NCBI RefSeq assembly: GCF_029931775.1
Contig: NC_079321.1
Location: 3,875,001 to 3,939,000, forward strand
Reading direction: 5' to 3'
Length of the DNA stretch: 64,000 bases
Source of the DNA: Euleptes europaea
Lineage: Eukaryota > Chordata > Lepidosauria > Squamata > Sphaerodactylidae
Shown here: in pieces, positions 35,701 through 43,269 of the stretch
How the letters are laid out: each line of letters begins with the position of its first letter
Position numbering within the stretch: position 1 is the first letter of the stretch
Notes under the pieces: generated by a model
What the model saw: only the letters and a program-made list of their open reading frames with translations
Database searches by the model: none
Told to the model about the DNA's origin: nothing
Translations under genes and position numbers: made by a program

Positions 35701-38700
35701 AAGCAGAGATTTAGAATAACAACGTATAACATAAACCGAAACAAAAGGGGAGGTGGGAGGCCAGCTAGATGGAAACCATTGCTGCCCCTCAACCATAGGC
35801 CTGGCAGAACATCTCAGGCTTACAGGCCCTGCGAAACTATATCAAGCCTCGCAGAGCCCGGGTCTCACTACGGAGGGACTTCCACCAGACCGGGGCCAAA
35901 GCCGAAAAGGCTCTGCCTCTGTCTGAGGACAGCCGGACACTCTTTGGACAAACCAAACCATGGTGGCAGACCCCAGTCTGAAAGACCCTCAGCTAATAGG
36001 GTGGCTCTTGCATCAGATAATCACGCTAACCACTGCAGTCGTCTTCAGACGACTTCCTTTGAGAGCCCTCGCCATCCGAAGCAACATGAGGAAGGGCCTT
36101 CTCGGCCGTGGCCCCAAAATTATGGAATTCCCTTCCCAAGAAGACCTGTCTGGCTCCATGGTCTTCCGCCAGTGGACGAAGACTTCTCTGTTTGGTTTGG
36201 TTCCCTCGCCATCCCTCCTTCCTGTTTATGTCTTTGGTTTCCTGAGCACGTTGTTGAACTGTGGTTTTCAATTGCTGTTTGATATGTACTTTAAAAGGGG
36301 GTTTGGATTGTTCCGATCGTTCACCACCTTGAGGACCCGCAGTCGGGTGGAAAGGCGGGATAAAAAATATTTTAAATAAATAAGCAAACCACCAACCAAG
36401 AGTTGTGTAAGTCAACCACGGTTCCACACTATGTCTGAACTAAGCCACAGACGCACGAGAGCGTGGTTACACATGATGTTTAGCTTTAGGAGCATACTTT
36501 TCTGTCTTAGTAAAAAAAAAAAAAAAACCCAAAAGGGATCATGTTATTGACTGTAAGGACGCTTTGACGTGGATTGCTGGCCCCTCTCTTCCCGGTCTCA
36601 CTTCGCTGCTTCCAGCAATGGTAATTTACTTCCTTTTCTTTGAGCAAAGGGAGTTAAAGAACGAAGATGAAAAGCCAACCGTGCACCTTGATGACGTTAC
36701 TACATTCCCAGGCTTAGATCCTCCTGAAATAAGGCTCGTTCCCGGCTTCGGTCATACGCCTCCTCCTTTTTCCTTTTAATAAAACCCATACATTAAAAAC
36801 AAATAAATGGTAAGGAGGCAGAGAATTGGGGGAGCTCAAACGTTAAAACGGTTGCATCAAAATAGCATGGAATACACAGAAATAAATGATATGAACAGAA
36901 AAGACATAGACTCCTACTCAGGCCACAGGATCACTTCTCAGGAAAGACAAGATAGCACAAAAACTATTTCAGGGGTCCCAAACAGGGCCCACCGACATTT
37001 TGCCTGGTGCACGCCAAGGGTTTTCAGAAAGTGGGTGGGCTGTTGGCTCCGCCTCCCATGGTAGCCATTTTGTGGCTGGCTCCACCTCTCACGGCGGCCA
37101 TTTTGTGGTTGCCCCCACCACCTTGTGTCGGAATTGCAAAGGTGTCCACAGGCTCAACAAGGCTGGGGACCCCTGAACTATTATGACTCTAAGGGGAAGC
37201 ATCCCAGCCAAAAGTGGTCTGCCCGGGGCGGGGCGGGGAAGAGATTTTGGCCCATATATTTAATATACTCCAGTTTAAGAATAATCCTAACAAGGCTACT
37301 AACTCCCCAACAATGGGGAAGTATAAAATCCAGCAACATCATGGATGACTTTGGGTAAGAAAACTCCCCCTTCACACACACAATACTGACAACTGGGCAA
37401 GTCTGCCAAAACATCAGCTTCGAATAAGCATATAATTTAAATTGTGCAACTCCCTGCCCCAGGATGTGGTGATGGTGGCCAACTTGGAAGGCTTTAAGAG
37501 GGGAGTGGACATGTTCATGGAGGAGAGGGCTATCCACGGCTATTAGTCAAAATGGATGCAAGTCAAGATGCATACCTATTCTCTCCAGGATCAGAGGAGC
37601 ATGCCTACTATATGAGGTGCTGTGGAGCACAGGCAGGACAATGCTGCTGCAGTAGTCTTGTTTGTGGGCTTCCTAGAGGCACCTGGTTGGCCATTGTGAA
37701 CAGACTGCTGGACTTGATGGACCTTGATCTGATCCAGCATGGCCTTTCTTGTGTTCTTATATGTTTGTAATTCAGTTCCATATCCTTTGGAGAAGGGACG
37801 AGTAGCAGAAATTGTACTTGATAGTGTACCTGCGTAGCCAGTTTGGCCAGTCCTAATTTGAAACTCAAGGAGGGAGGGAGGGAATTTTACAATGGAGCAT
37901 TCATTTCCGAGGTTGTCTTTCGTACAACCCCTTTGTACCGTCTAACCTCGACGCATGGAAATTAATTAACCCAGATGTATCAACAGACCTGCCATCATGA
38001 ACCAAGCCAGAACATCTTGGGGCCACATCCCTTAAACATGAAGTTAAAGTGGAGAACGAGGGAGAACATGTGCATCCTCCCAGACAGGAAATATTTAAGT
38101 TATACCAGGATGAAGTCAGTTAGGGGGAGACAATCCAAATCTTTTGCAAGCCGTAACAAAACAAAACAAAATTGATGTTGCCAGAGGGTAGGAGCCTTCA
38201 CATTGTGGAAGAACATCTGCTTTGCATGCAAAAGATCCCAGGTTCAATCCCCTGCATCCCCAGTTAAAAGAACCAAGAAGCAGACGGTGTGAAAGACCTC
38301 CACTTGAGACCCTGGAGAGCTATTGCCAGTCTGAGTAGACAATACCAGCCTTGATAGGCTAACAACCTGACTCAGGATCCTCTCAGAACTGCCAAAGTAT
38401 CACCAATGAAGGATAAGCGCGGGTTTCCATTCTCTCTGCCGGGAGAAGGCACACTGATAAAGCGGAAGAAGCCGGCTTCCTCGGCTGTAAGGGGAAAAGC
38501 AGCTGCCAGTTCCACGGTGACATTTGCCCAACAGGGCAGCAGAATCAGCAGGGCTTGGGTTCTCTTGACGCTCCTCTTTCTCCAGAAAGAGAAGGCAGGG
38601 TCCGGCCAGTTGGCAAGTTCTCTTTCGAGCAGAACCCACTGTAGGCCGTCTAAGCGTGGGTTGTTTCTGTTGGATATGCTGCTCTCTGGATGCAGTCAAA

Positions 38701-41700
38701 TTCTCAAATCACTCTGCACAGGGGCCTGAAACTGACCAACATGCATTGTGAAACTGACCAAATAAGCAGCTGCATAGATCGTTTGTGATTATTTCAGCAT
38801 TATTGCCAATTGCAAAAAAAAAAAAAATTTTAGATCAGGCTGAGGTCTGAAACTGACCAACCCTCGCTGTGAAACTGACCAATAAGCAGCCACATAGTAT
38901 TCCAGCTTCAAGGAGAGGGGGAAGGACAAGTGTGAGAGAGAAGCGAGTATGGGCGTGGGGAGAAAACTCCGAATTGACAAGTATGCACAGGTTCAGTTTT
39001 CAATTTGGGATCGAGGCGGACATTAAGCTTGGGGTAAAACGACATCCACAAAATGTGAGGGGAGAGCATTTTGTAAAGGTCGGAAAATACATGCATAATG
39101 AAAACAAAGCCCCAAAATACTTGAGGCTTGACGGGCGACAGAAACAACCCGTGCATAAAAGGCCTAAATCAGAGCATATGGACCTGCCCCACATCTTGCC
39201 AGAACTGAGCATCCCAAACACGGTCCTCAGAGTGGAAGGTCTTGACTCTGGATAGGGTCAATTGCTTAGCAGCTTCGCTCACGATGTGGGAAAAGAACGG
39301 TACTCCCACCCATTCCCGAGCTAAGCTGTGTCTCGAACAGGACTCTACCGGGGAAGGTCACCTGCTGAACTTATTCCCAGCCTAGTTGGAGGAGGAGGAG
39401 GAGAAGAAGAGGAAGAAGAGTTGGTTTTTATATGCCGACTTTCTCTACCACTTAAGGAAGCATCAAACTGGCTTACAGCCTCCTTCCCTTCCTCTCCTCA
39501 CAACAGGCACCCTGTGAGGTAGGTGGGGCTGACAGAGTTCAGAGAGGACTGAGACTGGCCCAAGGTTACCCGACTGGCTTCATTGGTAGGAGTGGGGAAC
39601 CAACCCGGTTCACCAGATTAGCCTCCGCCGCACCTGTGGAGGAGTGGGGAATCAAACCCAGTTCTCCAGATCAGAGTCCACCGCTGCAAACCACCGCTCT
39701 TAACCACTACACCACGCCGGCTCTCAGAGCTCACAGAGGACGCTGTGTAAGAGTTCTCCCACATGGTCGCCTGGAAGCAATTCCGACTCGCTCCTGGAGA
39801 CTAAGAAAATGCTTCTTACCAAGCCTGGAACAAGTCCAGACTCCAATACAGATTGGTTTTACGGCTGGGCACAAGTTAACCTTTGCCCTGTAGTGTAGGG
39901 GTGTCAGACATATCGGCCCAAGGACCAGATCCGGCCCCTTGAGAGCTCTTATCTGGCCAGCAAGTCAGCTGAGGCAGTCACCTGGCCCTCCCCACTCTTT
40001 TTTTATTTATTTTTTCTTCATTTAATATATCTACAAAAAACAATATTATAATAATAATAAAGAAAAGAACAAATATTATTTTAGTTTAACAATCAAATAA
40101 AATGACCTCCCCCTCTCCCTCGTCCGTCTAAAATTAAATTGTATAATCTTTTGCTAACAGGACTAATCCCAATATTATTTTAATTTGTCTGTTCTTGTCA
40201 TGTCCAACATTATGAAATCAATACCTAATATAAAAGTTATCACAAGATATGAATAAGGGATTAGATCAATGAGTATCCTTTAAATGGTCCCGGTAAAAAG
40301 TAATTTTCACAATGCATTCTCCAAGCCTCCCATTCCCCCCAAAATTGTTCATTATCATTCTGATTTATCAAAGCTGTAAGTTTCGCCATCTCAGCCAATT
40401 CCAGCATCTTTTTTATCCAGTCTTTTTTATTTGGTATCTCAACTGTCTTCCATTTAGCTGCATATAACAATCGAGCAGCTGTGGTGGCATAAATCAAAAA
40501 GTTTCTATGAGTAAAAATAGTGTCCGGTCCGACCCTCCCCACTCTTGATCTGGGCTGGCGAGGCATGGCCCGGCCCGACCAAGGGACATATATGTTGTAT
40601 CTGGCCCTCGTAACAATGGGGTTCGACACCCCTGCTGTAAAGTCATGGTGGTCTCATTGACCCCGTCTTGCCACGCATTGCCCACAGCTGGCTGCCTTTG
40701 CTGCTGCCATAAGCTTGTGGCCAGTTTAGGGTTACCAACTCTGGCTTTGGAAAGTCTTGGAGATTTGGGGATGGAGCCTGGAGAGTATGAGGAGTGGAGT
40801 GACCTCCGTGGGGTATAATGCCATAGAGTCCAGCCTCAAAAGCAGCCATTTTCTCCAAGGGGGCCGATCTCTGTAGTCTGGGGATCACTGTAATTCCTGG
40901 AGAGCTCCAGGACTCACCTGGAGGTTGGCAACCCTCGGTCAGTCTTAAAGCGGCTACTCTGGGACAAATGAACAGCATCCAACCCACAGGAGAGGTCTAA
41001 GCAGGCCAAGAGTAAAATGAAACAGGAGCCCAGCAGCACTCAAATTTATGGCAGCATAAGAGCCCCGTGGTGCAGAGTGGTATGCTGCAGTCTTGCAGTC
41101 CAAGCTCTGCTCCCAACCTGAGTTCGATCCCAACGGGAGTCAGTTTCAGGCAGCCGGCTCAAGGTTGACCCAGCCCTCCATCCTTCCGAGGTCTGTAAAA
41201 TGAATGCCAACTTGCTGGGGGTAAAGCCTGGGGAAGGCCATGGCAAACTGACCCCGAAACAAAGTCTGCCTCGTAAACGTCATGATGTGACGCCATCCTG
41301 TGGGTCAGTAATGACCTGGTGCTTGCACGGGGAGGGGGCTACCCTTAAGCTCTCATGAGCCAGAGCTCACAGGTCTGATGGTCCTTAAGCTGTCAGGAGG
41401 TTAATCCATATTTTATATGACCGCTTTTAAAATAAACTTCACCCTGACGTGTTTTAAGTGCCACCGGACTCGTGTTCAGTTTTGCTACAACCGACTAACA
41501 CACCCTTCTGGTAAAGAGCGAACATCACAAATTATTTCCGTGAAGTTGATAACTGCATATTTAGTCTACGGCTTTGTTTAAAAGTGCATTTCCTTGATGG
41601 GCAGAGAGCACACATTTTTACCTCCTGAACACAGCAGACGCACGCTTAGGTTGCACCAATTCTAGCTCTAGAGTTCGCCGGACTTTACAAAGTCAGGTTT

Positions 41701-42878
41701 TATAAAGCACACTGACAAAGGCAGGTCTTTTCATGTCGGTATTAACTCTGCAGGAAGCGCCAGGGAAGCAGGTGCGCTTCTCCTGTGCAGGGAGGAAAAC
41801 AACACACCCCATTCCCACACGGATGTGAAAGGCGCCGCTTCCTTTTGCAAAGGGTTGCCATCTCCAGGTTGAGAAATCCCTGGAGATTGTAGGAGGGGAG
41901 CCTGGAGAGCATGGGGGGTTTGAACCTGGGGGGGGGGGTATAATGCCATAGAGTCCACCCTCTACAGCTGCCATTTTCTCCAGGGGGACTGATCTCTGCA
42001 GTCTGGAGATGCGCTGCAATTCCAGGGGATCCCCAGGTCCCAACTGGAGGCTTCTGGCATCCCTACAGCTCACCCTCCAAAGATGCCATTTCCTCCAGGG
42101 GAAACAGATTTCTGCAATCTGACTATCAGCGGGAATAAGTGGGAGATCTCCAGGCCCTACCTGGAGGATGGCAACCCGACTTGGTACCTGCTGGCTTCTG
42201 CATGGCTTTTGCCTCTCCAGCACCCCGCTAAACTCGAAGGGCCAAGAAGCCCAGCTGACAGAGTTGCCAACCTCCAGGTGGTATAGGTAAACCAAAATTA
42301 GCGTGCTGAGGGTGGTTAGCAAACTAAAGAAAACCACCAGTTTTCTTATGTGTTTATTGCAGCATAAAGAGTTGCTGTTTTGTTTATTACTTGCAGCTGT
42401 TGCTGTTCTTTAGTTTGCCAACCTCCAGGTGGTGGCTGGAGATCTGCTAGGACAACTGATCTTCAGGCAACAGCGATCAGTTGCCCTGGAGAAAAGGGCC
42501 CCTTTGCAAGGTGGGCTCTACGGCACTGAAGACCCTTCCCCCCCCAACCCCCGCCCTCATCTGGCTCCACCCCCTCCCCAAATCTCCAGGTATTCCCTGG
42601 CAACCAGCTGAGCCAACTCTAGTAGCGCACGGGGTTGGGGGGGGGGGAGAAGAGGAAGAACCCGCATTCTGCACGTCTGAATGAGCGAAGCTGGAAGACG
42701 CGTGTCGTCCGGGAGGGGCGTGGGGAAACCGCCCCGCCCGAGTAGGGAAGGAAGAGAGAGTTGGTGCAGGAGGGGGAGGAGGGGAGGAGGGGGAGGAGGG
42801 GGAGGAGGGGGACAGGTGTCCTGGGTCTCACCTGCGGTCCACAGGCCGGACTCTGACCGCCACCTTCACCGAGGCCAT
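17672..42878 (-). CDS. KIF16B: KIF16B, 5' part (12 coding exons, motor domain)
   Basis: Kinesin-3 family motor that moves early endosomes toward microtubule plus ends and binds PI(3)P through a C-terminal PX domain (family knowledge). Twelve exons on the minus strand join in phase to 434 codons without a stop: 42832-42878, 33213-33282, 31493-31606, 30407-30523, 29248-29345, 28172-28281, 26565-26707, 23077-23245, 22813-22944, 22346-22521, 19172-19237, 17672-17731. Visible motifs are the start [13 protein letters not shown]-loop GQTGSGKS (residues 102-109), switch I NDVSSRSH, switch II DLAGSE, and the neck-side segment [10 protein letters not shown]. From memory the sequence follows human KIF16B almost residue for residue, with a matching exon pattern. 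The FHA, coiled-coil stalk and PX exons are absent from 1-17671, so the gene continues beyond the window. Neighbour order with SNRPB2 and OTOR supports orthology. Confidence 0.97.
18629..18834. mobile_element. hAT MITE, complete, with target duplication
   Basis: Ends TAAGGTTGCC and GGCAACCCTG are flanked by CTTGGGTC at 18621-18628 and 18835-18842. The interior carries the family text GATCTCCAGCCGATAGAGAT and TGGCATTGAAGTCCCTCCCC. This copy defines the 8-bp duplication that marks the family as hAT-like. Confidence 0.85.
19172..19237 (-). CDS. KIF16B: KIF16B coding exon 11
   Basis: A short 22-codon exon encoding [20 protein letters not shown] plus AR (residues 393-414). It is bounded by an ACCTAG acceptor and GTAAGT donor and matches the human KIF16B linker after the neck exactly, from memory. 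Confidence 0.95.
19424..19655 (+). repeat. MIR/CORE-like SINE
   Basis: Head CAGCGTGGCCTAGTGGTTAC, B-box-like GGTTTCGAATCCTC, and CORE-like GGGTGACCTTGAGCCAGTCA with CTACCTCATAGGGTTGTTGT. It ends with GGTATAAATGAAGTAAATAA. Confidence 0.8.
19898..20193 (+). repeat. CORE-type SINE
   Basis: CCAGTGGTTAAGAGCGGTGG through GGGTGACCTTGGGCTAGTCA to GCATATAAAAACCAACTC and a CTT tail. Intact apart from the first head bases. Confidence 0.85.
20592..20990. repeat. CR1 3' end (minus) beside an L2-like LINE tail (plus)
   Basis: 20592-20835 holds CR1 minus-strand text (AACCCCTTGCATAAGGCAGG, then CCTGACCCCAAATTGATCAT). 20850-20990 resembles the LINE 3' tail of 35766-36385 (GTGCGCCACCTCGGGGATCC, AGTGGAAAGGAGGCATTAAA, then AAATAAAATAAAA). 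Confidence 0.6.
21525..22330 (+). repeat. Cluster of CR1-type 3' ends
   Basis: Three partial plus-strand copies (about 21525-21895, 21900-22028 and 22155-22330) repeat GAGGAGCAGGCCTATTATAT, GGGCTTCCTAGAGGCACCTG and GGTCTGATCCAGCATGGC. A short minus-strand copy sits between the last two and forms a hairpin with its neighbour (22031-22153). This cluster abuts KIF16B exon 10. Confidence 0.75.
22346..22521 (-). CDS. KIF16B: KIF16B coding exon 10 (end of motor, neck)
   Basis: Residues 335-392. [20 protein letters not shown] closes the motor domain, and [15 protein letters not shown] then [18 protein letters not shown] form the kinesin-3 neck helix. It ends in phase 0 at GTGAGC. Confidence 0.97.
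22813..22944 (-). CDS. KIF16B: KIF16B coding exon 9
   Basis: Residues 291-333 plus split codons at both ends. [20 protein letters not shown] is followed by [20 protein letters not shown], the microtubule-binding loop and helix region typical of kinesin motors. The donor is GTGAGT. Confidence 0.97.
23077..23245 (-). CDS. KIF16B: KIF16B coding exon 8 (switch II)
   Basis: Residues 234-289. [20 protein letters not shown] leads into [20 protein letters not shown], with switch II DLAGSE intact, then [16 protein letters not shown]. The donor is GTACAG. Confidence 0.97.
23512..23994 (+). repeat. Hammerhead-related repeat followed by tRNA-Ala-like SINE
   Basis: 23512-23780 is a ~270-bp non-coding repeat (CATTCTCCAGGACTGAAT, then CCAATCACGCCTGCTAATGT) ending in the CTGAAGAAGTGAGCTGTGAC motif. 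The motif's 3' side is not fully conserved here. 23781-23994 is a plus-strand SINE with head GGGCTGTGGCTCAGTGGCAG and tail AAGGCAGCTTCATGTGTTC. A second copy of the first repeat lies at 28890-29215. Confidence 0.65.
24516..25190 (+). repeat. CR1-type LINE 3' region, longest copy
   Basis: Starts near ATGATAGAGGTCTAGAAAAT and runs through GAGCTTTTCTCCCC-like text, AACGCATAGTTAAATTGTGG, TGGCTGCCCATTTGGAAGGC and GGTCTGATCCAGCAGGGCC. A second partial 3' end follows at about 25015-25190, ending CTTATATTCTTA. Confidence 0.75.
25447..25590 (-). repeat. tRNA-Ala-like SINE, partial
   Basis: Contains TTGGTCCATCCAGGTCAGAA, CTGGCAGCAGCTCTCCGGGG and CTTTAACTGGAGATGCCGGG. The head is lost next to a short A-rich run. 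Confidence 0.7.
25637..26475 (-). repeat. tRNA-Ala-like SINE interrupted by CR1
   Basis: The SINE tail is at 25637-25697 and its middle and head at 26331-26475 (TGAACCTGGGAACTTCTGCA to GAGCCACAGCCCCTCC). Between them lies the CR1 copy 25698-26330, so CR1 inserted after the SINE. Confidence 0.8.
25698..26330 (+). mobile_element. CR1 LINE, 5'-truncated, C-terminal coding remnant
   Basis: The plus-strand frame reads [20 protein letters not shown] and [20 protein letters not shown], then [20 protein letters not shown], the usual CR1 reverse transcriptase C-terminus. The 3' end has AATTTCCTGCATTGTGCAGG and ends in ATTCTATGATTCTATGA repeats. It is one of the least decayed LINE pieces here. Confidence 0.9.
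26565..26707 (-). CDS. KIF16B: KIF16B coding exon 7 (switch I)
   Basis: Residues 187-233. Contains [20 protein letters not shown], with switch I (NxxSSRSH) intact, and ends IFTINFTQ. The acceptor is ATCAG and the donor GTGAAA. Confidence 0.97.
26767..26880 (-). repeat. MIR/CORE-like SINE fragment
   Basis: Contains GCTTTATTTGCCTTTCTCCC, AAAGTGACTTACATTATTCT and CAACAACCCTGTGAGTTAGG, the 3' half of the family at 19424-19655 on the minus strand. Confidence 0.65.
26937..27350. mobile_element. hAT-like MITE, diverged
   Basis: Begins GGGGGGCCCAACCTTTTGGA and CTGTGGGCCCCTTTGGAATT, then AAAATGGCTACCCCGGGAGG, and ends near GGTGGGCACCAGGAAAGGTG. Related to 32858-33046 and 36970-37175. I cannot define a target duplication. 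Confidence 0.55.
27458..27762 (+). repeat. CORE-type SINE
   Basis: GAGCCAGCGAGGTATAGTGG through GGGTGACCTTGGGCTAGTCA to ACATATAAAAACCAACTC and CTTCTTC. Near full length. Confidence 0.85.
28172..28281 (-). CDS. KIF16B: KIF16B coding exon 6
   Basis: Encodes [20 protein letters not shown] through EGPYVE plus a split Asp codon (residues 150-186). [13 protein letters not shown] is a diagnostic kinesin motor block. The acceptor is TTGTAG and the donor GTAAGG. Confidence 0.97.
28390..28707 (-). repeat. CORE-type SINE
   Basis: Minus strand, with a GAA/GGA-rich complement of the tail at 28390, GGTTTTTATATGCTGACTTT, CAAGGTCACCCAGCTGGCTT, and head ACTACACCACGCTGGCTC at 28707. Full length. Confidence 0.85.
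28890..29215 (+). repeat. Hammerhead-related repeat, second ~330-bp copy
   Basis: Matches 23512-23780 along its length (TCAAGACAATGATTTCTCCT, AATCACACCTGCTAATGTCA). Continues into CTGAAGAAGTGAGCTGTGGC and the spacer AAGTCTTTAAGGTGCTACTG. The GAAA step is changed, so this copy should be inactive. Confidence 0.6.
29248..29345 (-). CDS. KIF16B: KIF16B coding exon 5
   Basis: Encodes [20 protein letters not shown] and on to FRTEV plus a split Ser codon (residues 117-149). [11 protein letters not shown] is the kinesin-3 helix after the P-loop. The acceptor is CATAG and the donor GTACGT. Confidence 0.96.
29513..30056 (+). mobile_element. BovB LINE 3' fragment
   Basis: The plus-strand frame includes [20 protein letters not shown] and [20 protein letters not shown], then [20 protein letters not shown]. 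It ends in CGGAAGTAACCTGATGGCAC and a CA repeat. 5'-truncated. Confidence 0.9.
30407..30523 (-). CDS. KIF16B: KIF16B coding exon 4 (P-loop)
   Basis: The exon has 39 codons (residues 78-116). It contains [20 protein letters not shown], with the ATP-binding P-loop GQTGSGKS at residues 102-109, and ends MMGNA. The acceptor is a C-rich tract plus CAG and the donor is GTATGT. Confidence 0.97.
30690..30845. repeat. hAT-like MITE fragment
   Basis: CATCTGGAGCCTGCGGGTAC, CAATCACAAAATGGCTGCCA and AGGCGGGGCCAACCACAAAA resemble 26937-27350. Confidence 0.5.
30998..31385 (+). repeat. Two joined CR1-type fragments
   Basis: 30998-31195 is a 3' end (GTGCCTATTATATTAGGTGC, GATCCAGCAGGGCCTTTCTT). 31196-31385 is an upstream segment (TATGAGGAAAGTCTGAAGAG, GACATGATAGAGGTTTATAA, AATATTTGAACTCGAGGG). 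The order is not colinear, so these are separate insertions. Confidence 0.7.
31493..31606 (-). CDS. KIF16B: KIF16B coding exon 3
   Basis: The exon has 38 codons (residues 40-77), from [20 protein letters not shown] to YASQEM, bounded by a CTTCAG acceptor and GTAAGC donor. KTFTYDFSY is the conserved motor-core strand ahead of the P-loop exon. Confidence 0.96.
31741..32358 (+). mobile_element. BovB LINE 3' fragment
   Basis: The frame begins [20 protein letters not shown] and continues [20 protein letters not shown], as in BovB reverse transcriptase. It runs to CATAGGGTCGCCATCAG near 32358. Confidence 0.9.
32858..33046. mobile_element. hAT MITE with target duplication
   Basis: Starts CAGGAGTCCCCAACGTGGTG and ends AGGTGGGTGACCCCTG, flanked by TCGTAGGG (32850-32857) and TTGTAGGG (33047-33054), 7 of 8 identical. 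Confidence 0.75.
33213..33282 (-). CDS. KIF16B: KIF16B coding exon 2
   Basis: Acceptor TTTTTACAG is followed by G|GAA and the donor is GTGAGT. It encodes 23 residues (17-39), [20 protein letters not shown] and on, matching the human KIF16B segment that begins EKDLEAKFIIQMEK. Phase matches exons 1 and 3. Confidence 0.95.
33553..33775. mobile_element. hAT MITE (CAGGGTTGCC family)
   Basis: TAGGGTTGCCAACTCTGCCT to CTGGAGGTTGGCAACCCTAC, with AGCAGCCATTTTCTCCAGAA inside. Same family as 18629-18834. Confidence 0.75.
34107..34455 (+). repeat. Two tandem tRNA-Ala-like SINEs
   Basis: Heads TGTGGCTCAGTGGTAGAGCA at 34116 and CATGGCTCAGTGGTAGAGCC at 34252. The first copy stops after CCTGGAGAGCCATGG and the second runs to the tail AGGCAGCTTCATGTGTTCAA. 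One insertion beside or into the other. Confidence 0.8.
34456..34811 (+). repeat. Penelope-like terminal repeat with hammerhead-like motif
   Basis: A non-coding element with TATTTATGACC, ACTGAGGAAGGCCTATTCAG, then GCCGAAACGCGTAC (34641-34684). This is the CTGAGGA / stem II AGGCC..GGCC / GAAA / ACGCGT layout of retroelement-borne hammerheads. ATGACCA (34645-34651) can pair with TGGTCAT (34695-34701) as outer stem I. Confidence 0.5.
35346..35625 (+). mobile_element. hAT element, 280 bp, perfect target duplication
   Basis: Ends CATTGGTTCCCAACC and GGTTGGGAACCAGTG, flanked by CCTTAAAA at 35338-35345 and 35626-35633. AT-rich interior without coding capacity. A reversed copy lies at 47675-47959. 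Confidence 0.9.
35766..36385 (+). repeat. LINE 3' end (L2/CR1-like), non-coding
   Basis: Contains GGGACTTCCACCAGACCGGG, GGCCTTCTCGGCCGTGGCCC, GAATTCCCTTCCCAAGAAGA, and the tail GTCGGGTGGAAAGGCGGGAT followed by AAAAAATATTTTAAATAAAT. Similar tails lie at 20850-20990 and, reversed, at 56530-56850. Confidence 0.65.
36970..37175. mobile_element. hAT MITE with target duplication
   Basis: CAGGGGTCCCAAACAGGGCC to GGCTGGGGACCCCTG, flanked by AACTATTT (36962-36969) and AACTATTA (37176-37183). Contains two GCCATTTTGTGG blocks. Confidence 0.85.
37437..37760 (+). repeat. CR1-type LINE 3' end
   Basis: AAATTGTGCAACTCCCTGCC through GGAAGGCTTTAAGAGGGGAG, GTGGGCTTCCTAGAGGCACC and CTGATCCAGCATGGCCTTTC to TTGTGTTCTTATA. 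Confidence 0.8.
38190..38390 (+). repeat. tRNA-Ala-like SINE, diverged
   Basis: ACATCTGCTTTGCATGCAAA, GGTTCAATCCCCTGCATCCC and AGACCCTGGAGAGCTATTGC, ending near AACAACCTGACTCAGGATC. Confidence 0.65.
38391..39387. other. KIF16B: Unrecognised intron 1 stretch with a small duplication
   Basis: No exon or known repeat seen. A block with GAAACTGACCAA repeated and AATAAGCAGC occurs at about 38729-38775 and again at 38849-38897, around an A-run at 38814-38827. Confidence 0.45.
39388..39724 (-). repeat. CORE-type SINE
   Basis: GGAGGAGGAGGAGAAGAAGA at the tail side, GGTTTTTATATGCCGACTTT, and head ACTACACCACGCCGGCTCTC at 39724. Confidence 0.85.
39896..40635. mobile_element. hAT element carrying an L1 insertion
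   Basis: Ends TAGGGGTGTCAGACATATCG and GGGGTTCGACACCCCTG, flanked by CTGTAGTG / CTGTAAAG (6 of 8). Same family as 168-353. Its interior is opened by the L1 fragment at 40000-40532. Confidence 0.75.
40000..40532 (-). mobile_element. L1 LINE 3' fragment
   Basis: The minus-strand frame reads [20 protein letters not shown] and [20 protein letters not shown], then [20 protein letters not shown], an L1 ORF2 C-terminus. A T-rich end (poly-A on the minus strand) is at 40000. The 14-bp target duplication CCCTCCCCACTCTT is at 39986-39999 and 40533-40546. 5'-truncated. Confidence 0.85.
40732..40935. mobile_element. hAT MITE (CAGGGTTGCC family)
   Basis: TAGGGTTACCAACTCTGGCT to CTGGAGGTTGGCAACCCTC, flanked by GGCCAGTT / GGTCAGTC (6 of 8). 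Confidence 0.75.
41058..41345 (+). repeat. Sauria-type SINE
   Basis: AGAGCCCCGTGGTGCAGAGT, GGCTCAAGGTTGACCCAGCC, and the tail GTAATGACCTGGTGCTTGCA. Confidence 0.75.
41853..42064. mobile_element. hAT MITE (CAGGGTTGCC family)
   Basis: AGGGTTGCCATCTCCAGGTT to CCCAACTGGAGGCTTCTGGC, with CTGCCATTTTCTCCAGGGGG. A second partial copy follows at about 42065-42175, ending GGATGGCAACCCGAC. Confidence 0.7.
42264..42605. mobile_element. hAT MITE with a 132-bp insert
   Basis: TTGCCAACCTCCAGGTGGT occurs at 42264-42282 and 42415-42433 as a 19-bp duplication around an unrecognised insert (42283-42414). The insert contains an internal inverted pair, GCAAACTAAAGAA and its complement at the insert end. The MITE then continues to CCCTGGCAACC. 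Confidence 0.65.
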
Positions 42879-43265
42879 GCCGGCAGCCCACCCCCCTCTC
42901 CCGGCTCCGGCCTCCTGCTCCCCGCGGGCCTGGGGCCGCTCCGGCCGCCTTGCAAGCTCGGCCCCTCCTGCAAGGCAATGCAATGCAAATGCAATGCAAA
43001 AGGCAATGCAATGCAAGGCAAGAGCCCAGCAAGCCTGCCCGGGACTCTTGGAAGGGTGCGGCCGAGGGACAAACAGCTGCCGAGCGCGTTGCTGCAGCGC
43101 TGCTGCCCGGGCCGGGCGTGCAAGCCAGGACAGGCGTGCAAGCCTGTGGGGCGCCCCCCACCCCGGGCTTCTGCATTTTGCACGCGGGGGCTTTTGCACC
43201 GGGGGCTTTTGCACGGGCTCCGCCCCTCGTGGCGGGGAAAAGCCGGCGGCGCTTGCAAAGCAGCG
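42650..43265 (-). promoter_or_regulatory. KIF16B: KIF16B CpG-rich promoter and first-exon region
   Basis: GC-rich, CpG-dense block around the KIF16B start codon. Upstream of the ATG on the minus strand (42879-43265) there is no TATA box. A TGCAA-repeat patch at 42974-43018 includes an octamer-like ATGCAAAT, and the GGGGGCTTTTGCAC motif occurs twice at 43186-43215. A (GGGGAGGAG)n patch lies at 42768-42811. The transcription start is not visible. Confidence 0.7.
42832..42878 (-). CDS. KIF16B: KIF16B coding exon 1 (start codon)
   Basis: ATG at 42878-42876 opens [15 protein letters not shown] plus a split Arg codon, and the exon ends CGCAG before GTGAGA. This is the beta1 strand of the kinesin motor core, and the conserved kinesin start [12 protein letters not shown] fixes the start codon. 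It lies inside a CpG-rich block, as expected for a first exon. Intron 1 is about 9.5 kb. Confidence 0.96.
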
Positions 43266-43269
43266 TGCA

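Noticed and set aside
35779-36282. 167-codon open frame
   Set aside because: Lies inside a LINE 3' tail (35766-36385) with relatives elsewhere in the window; not a gene.
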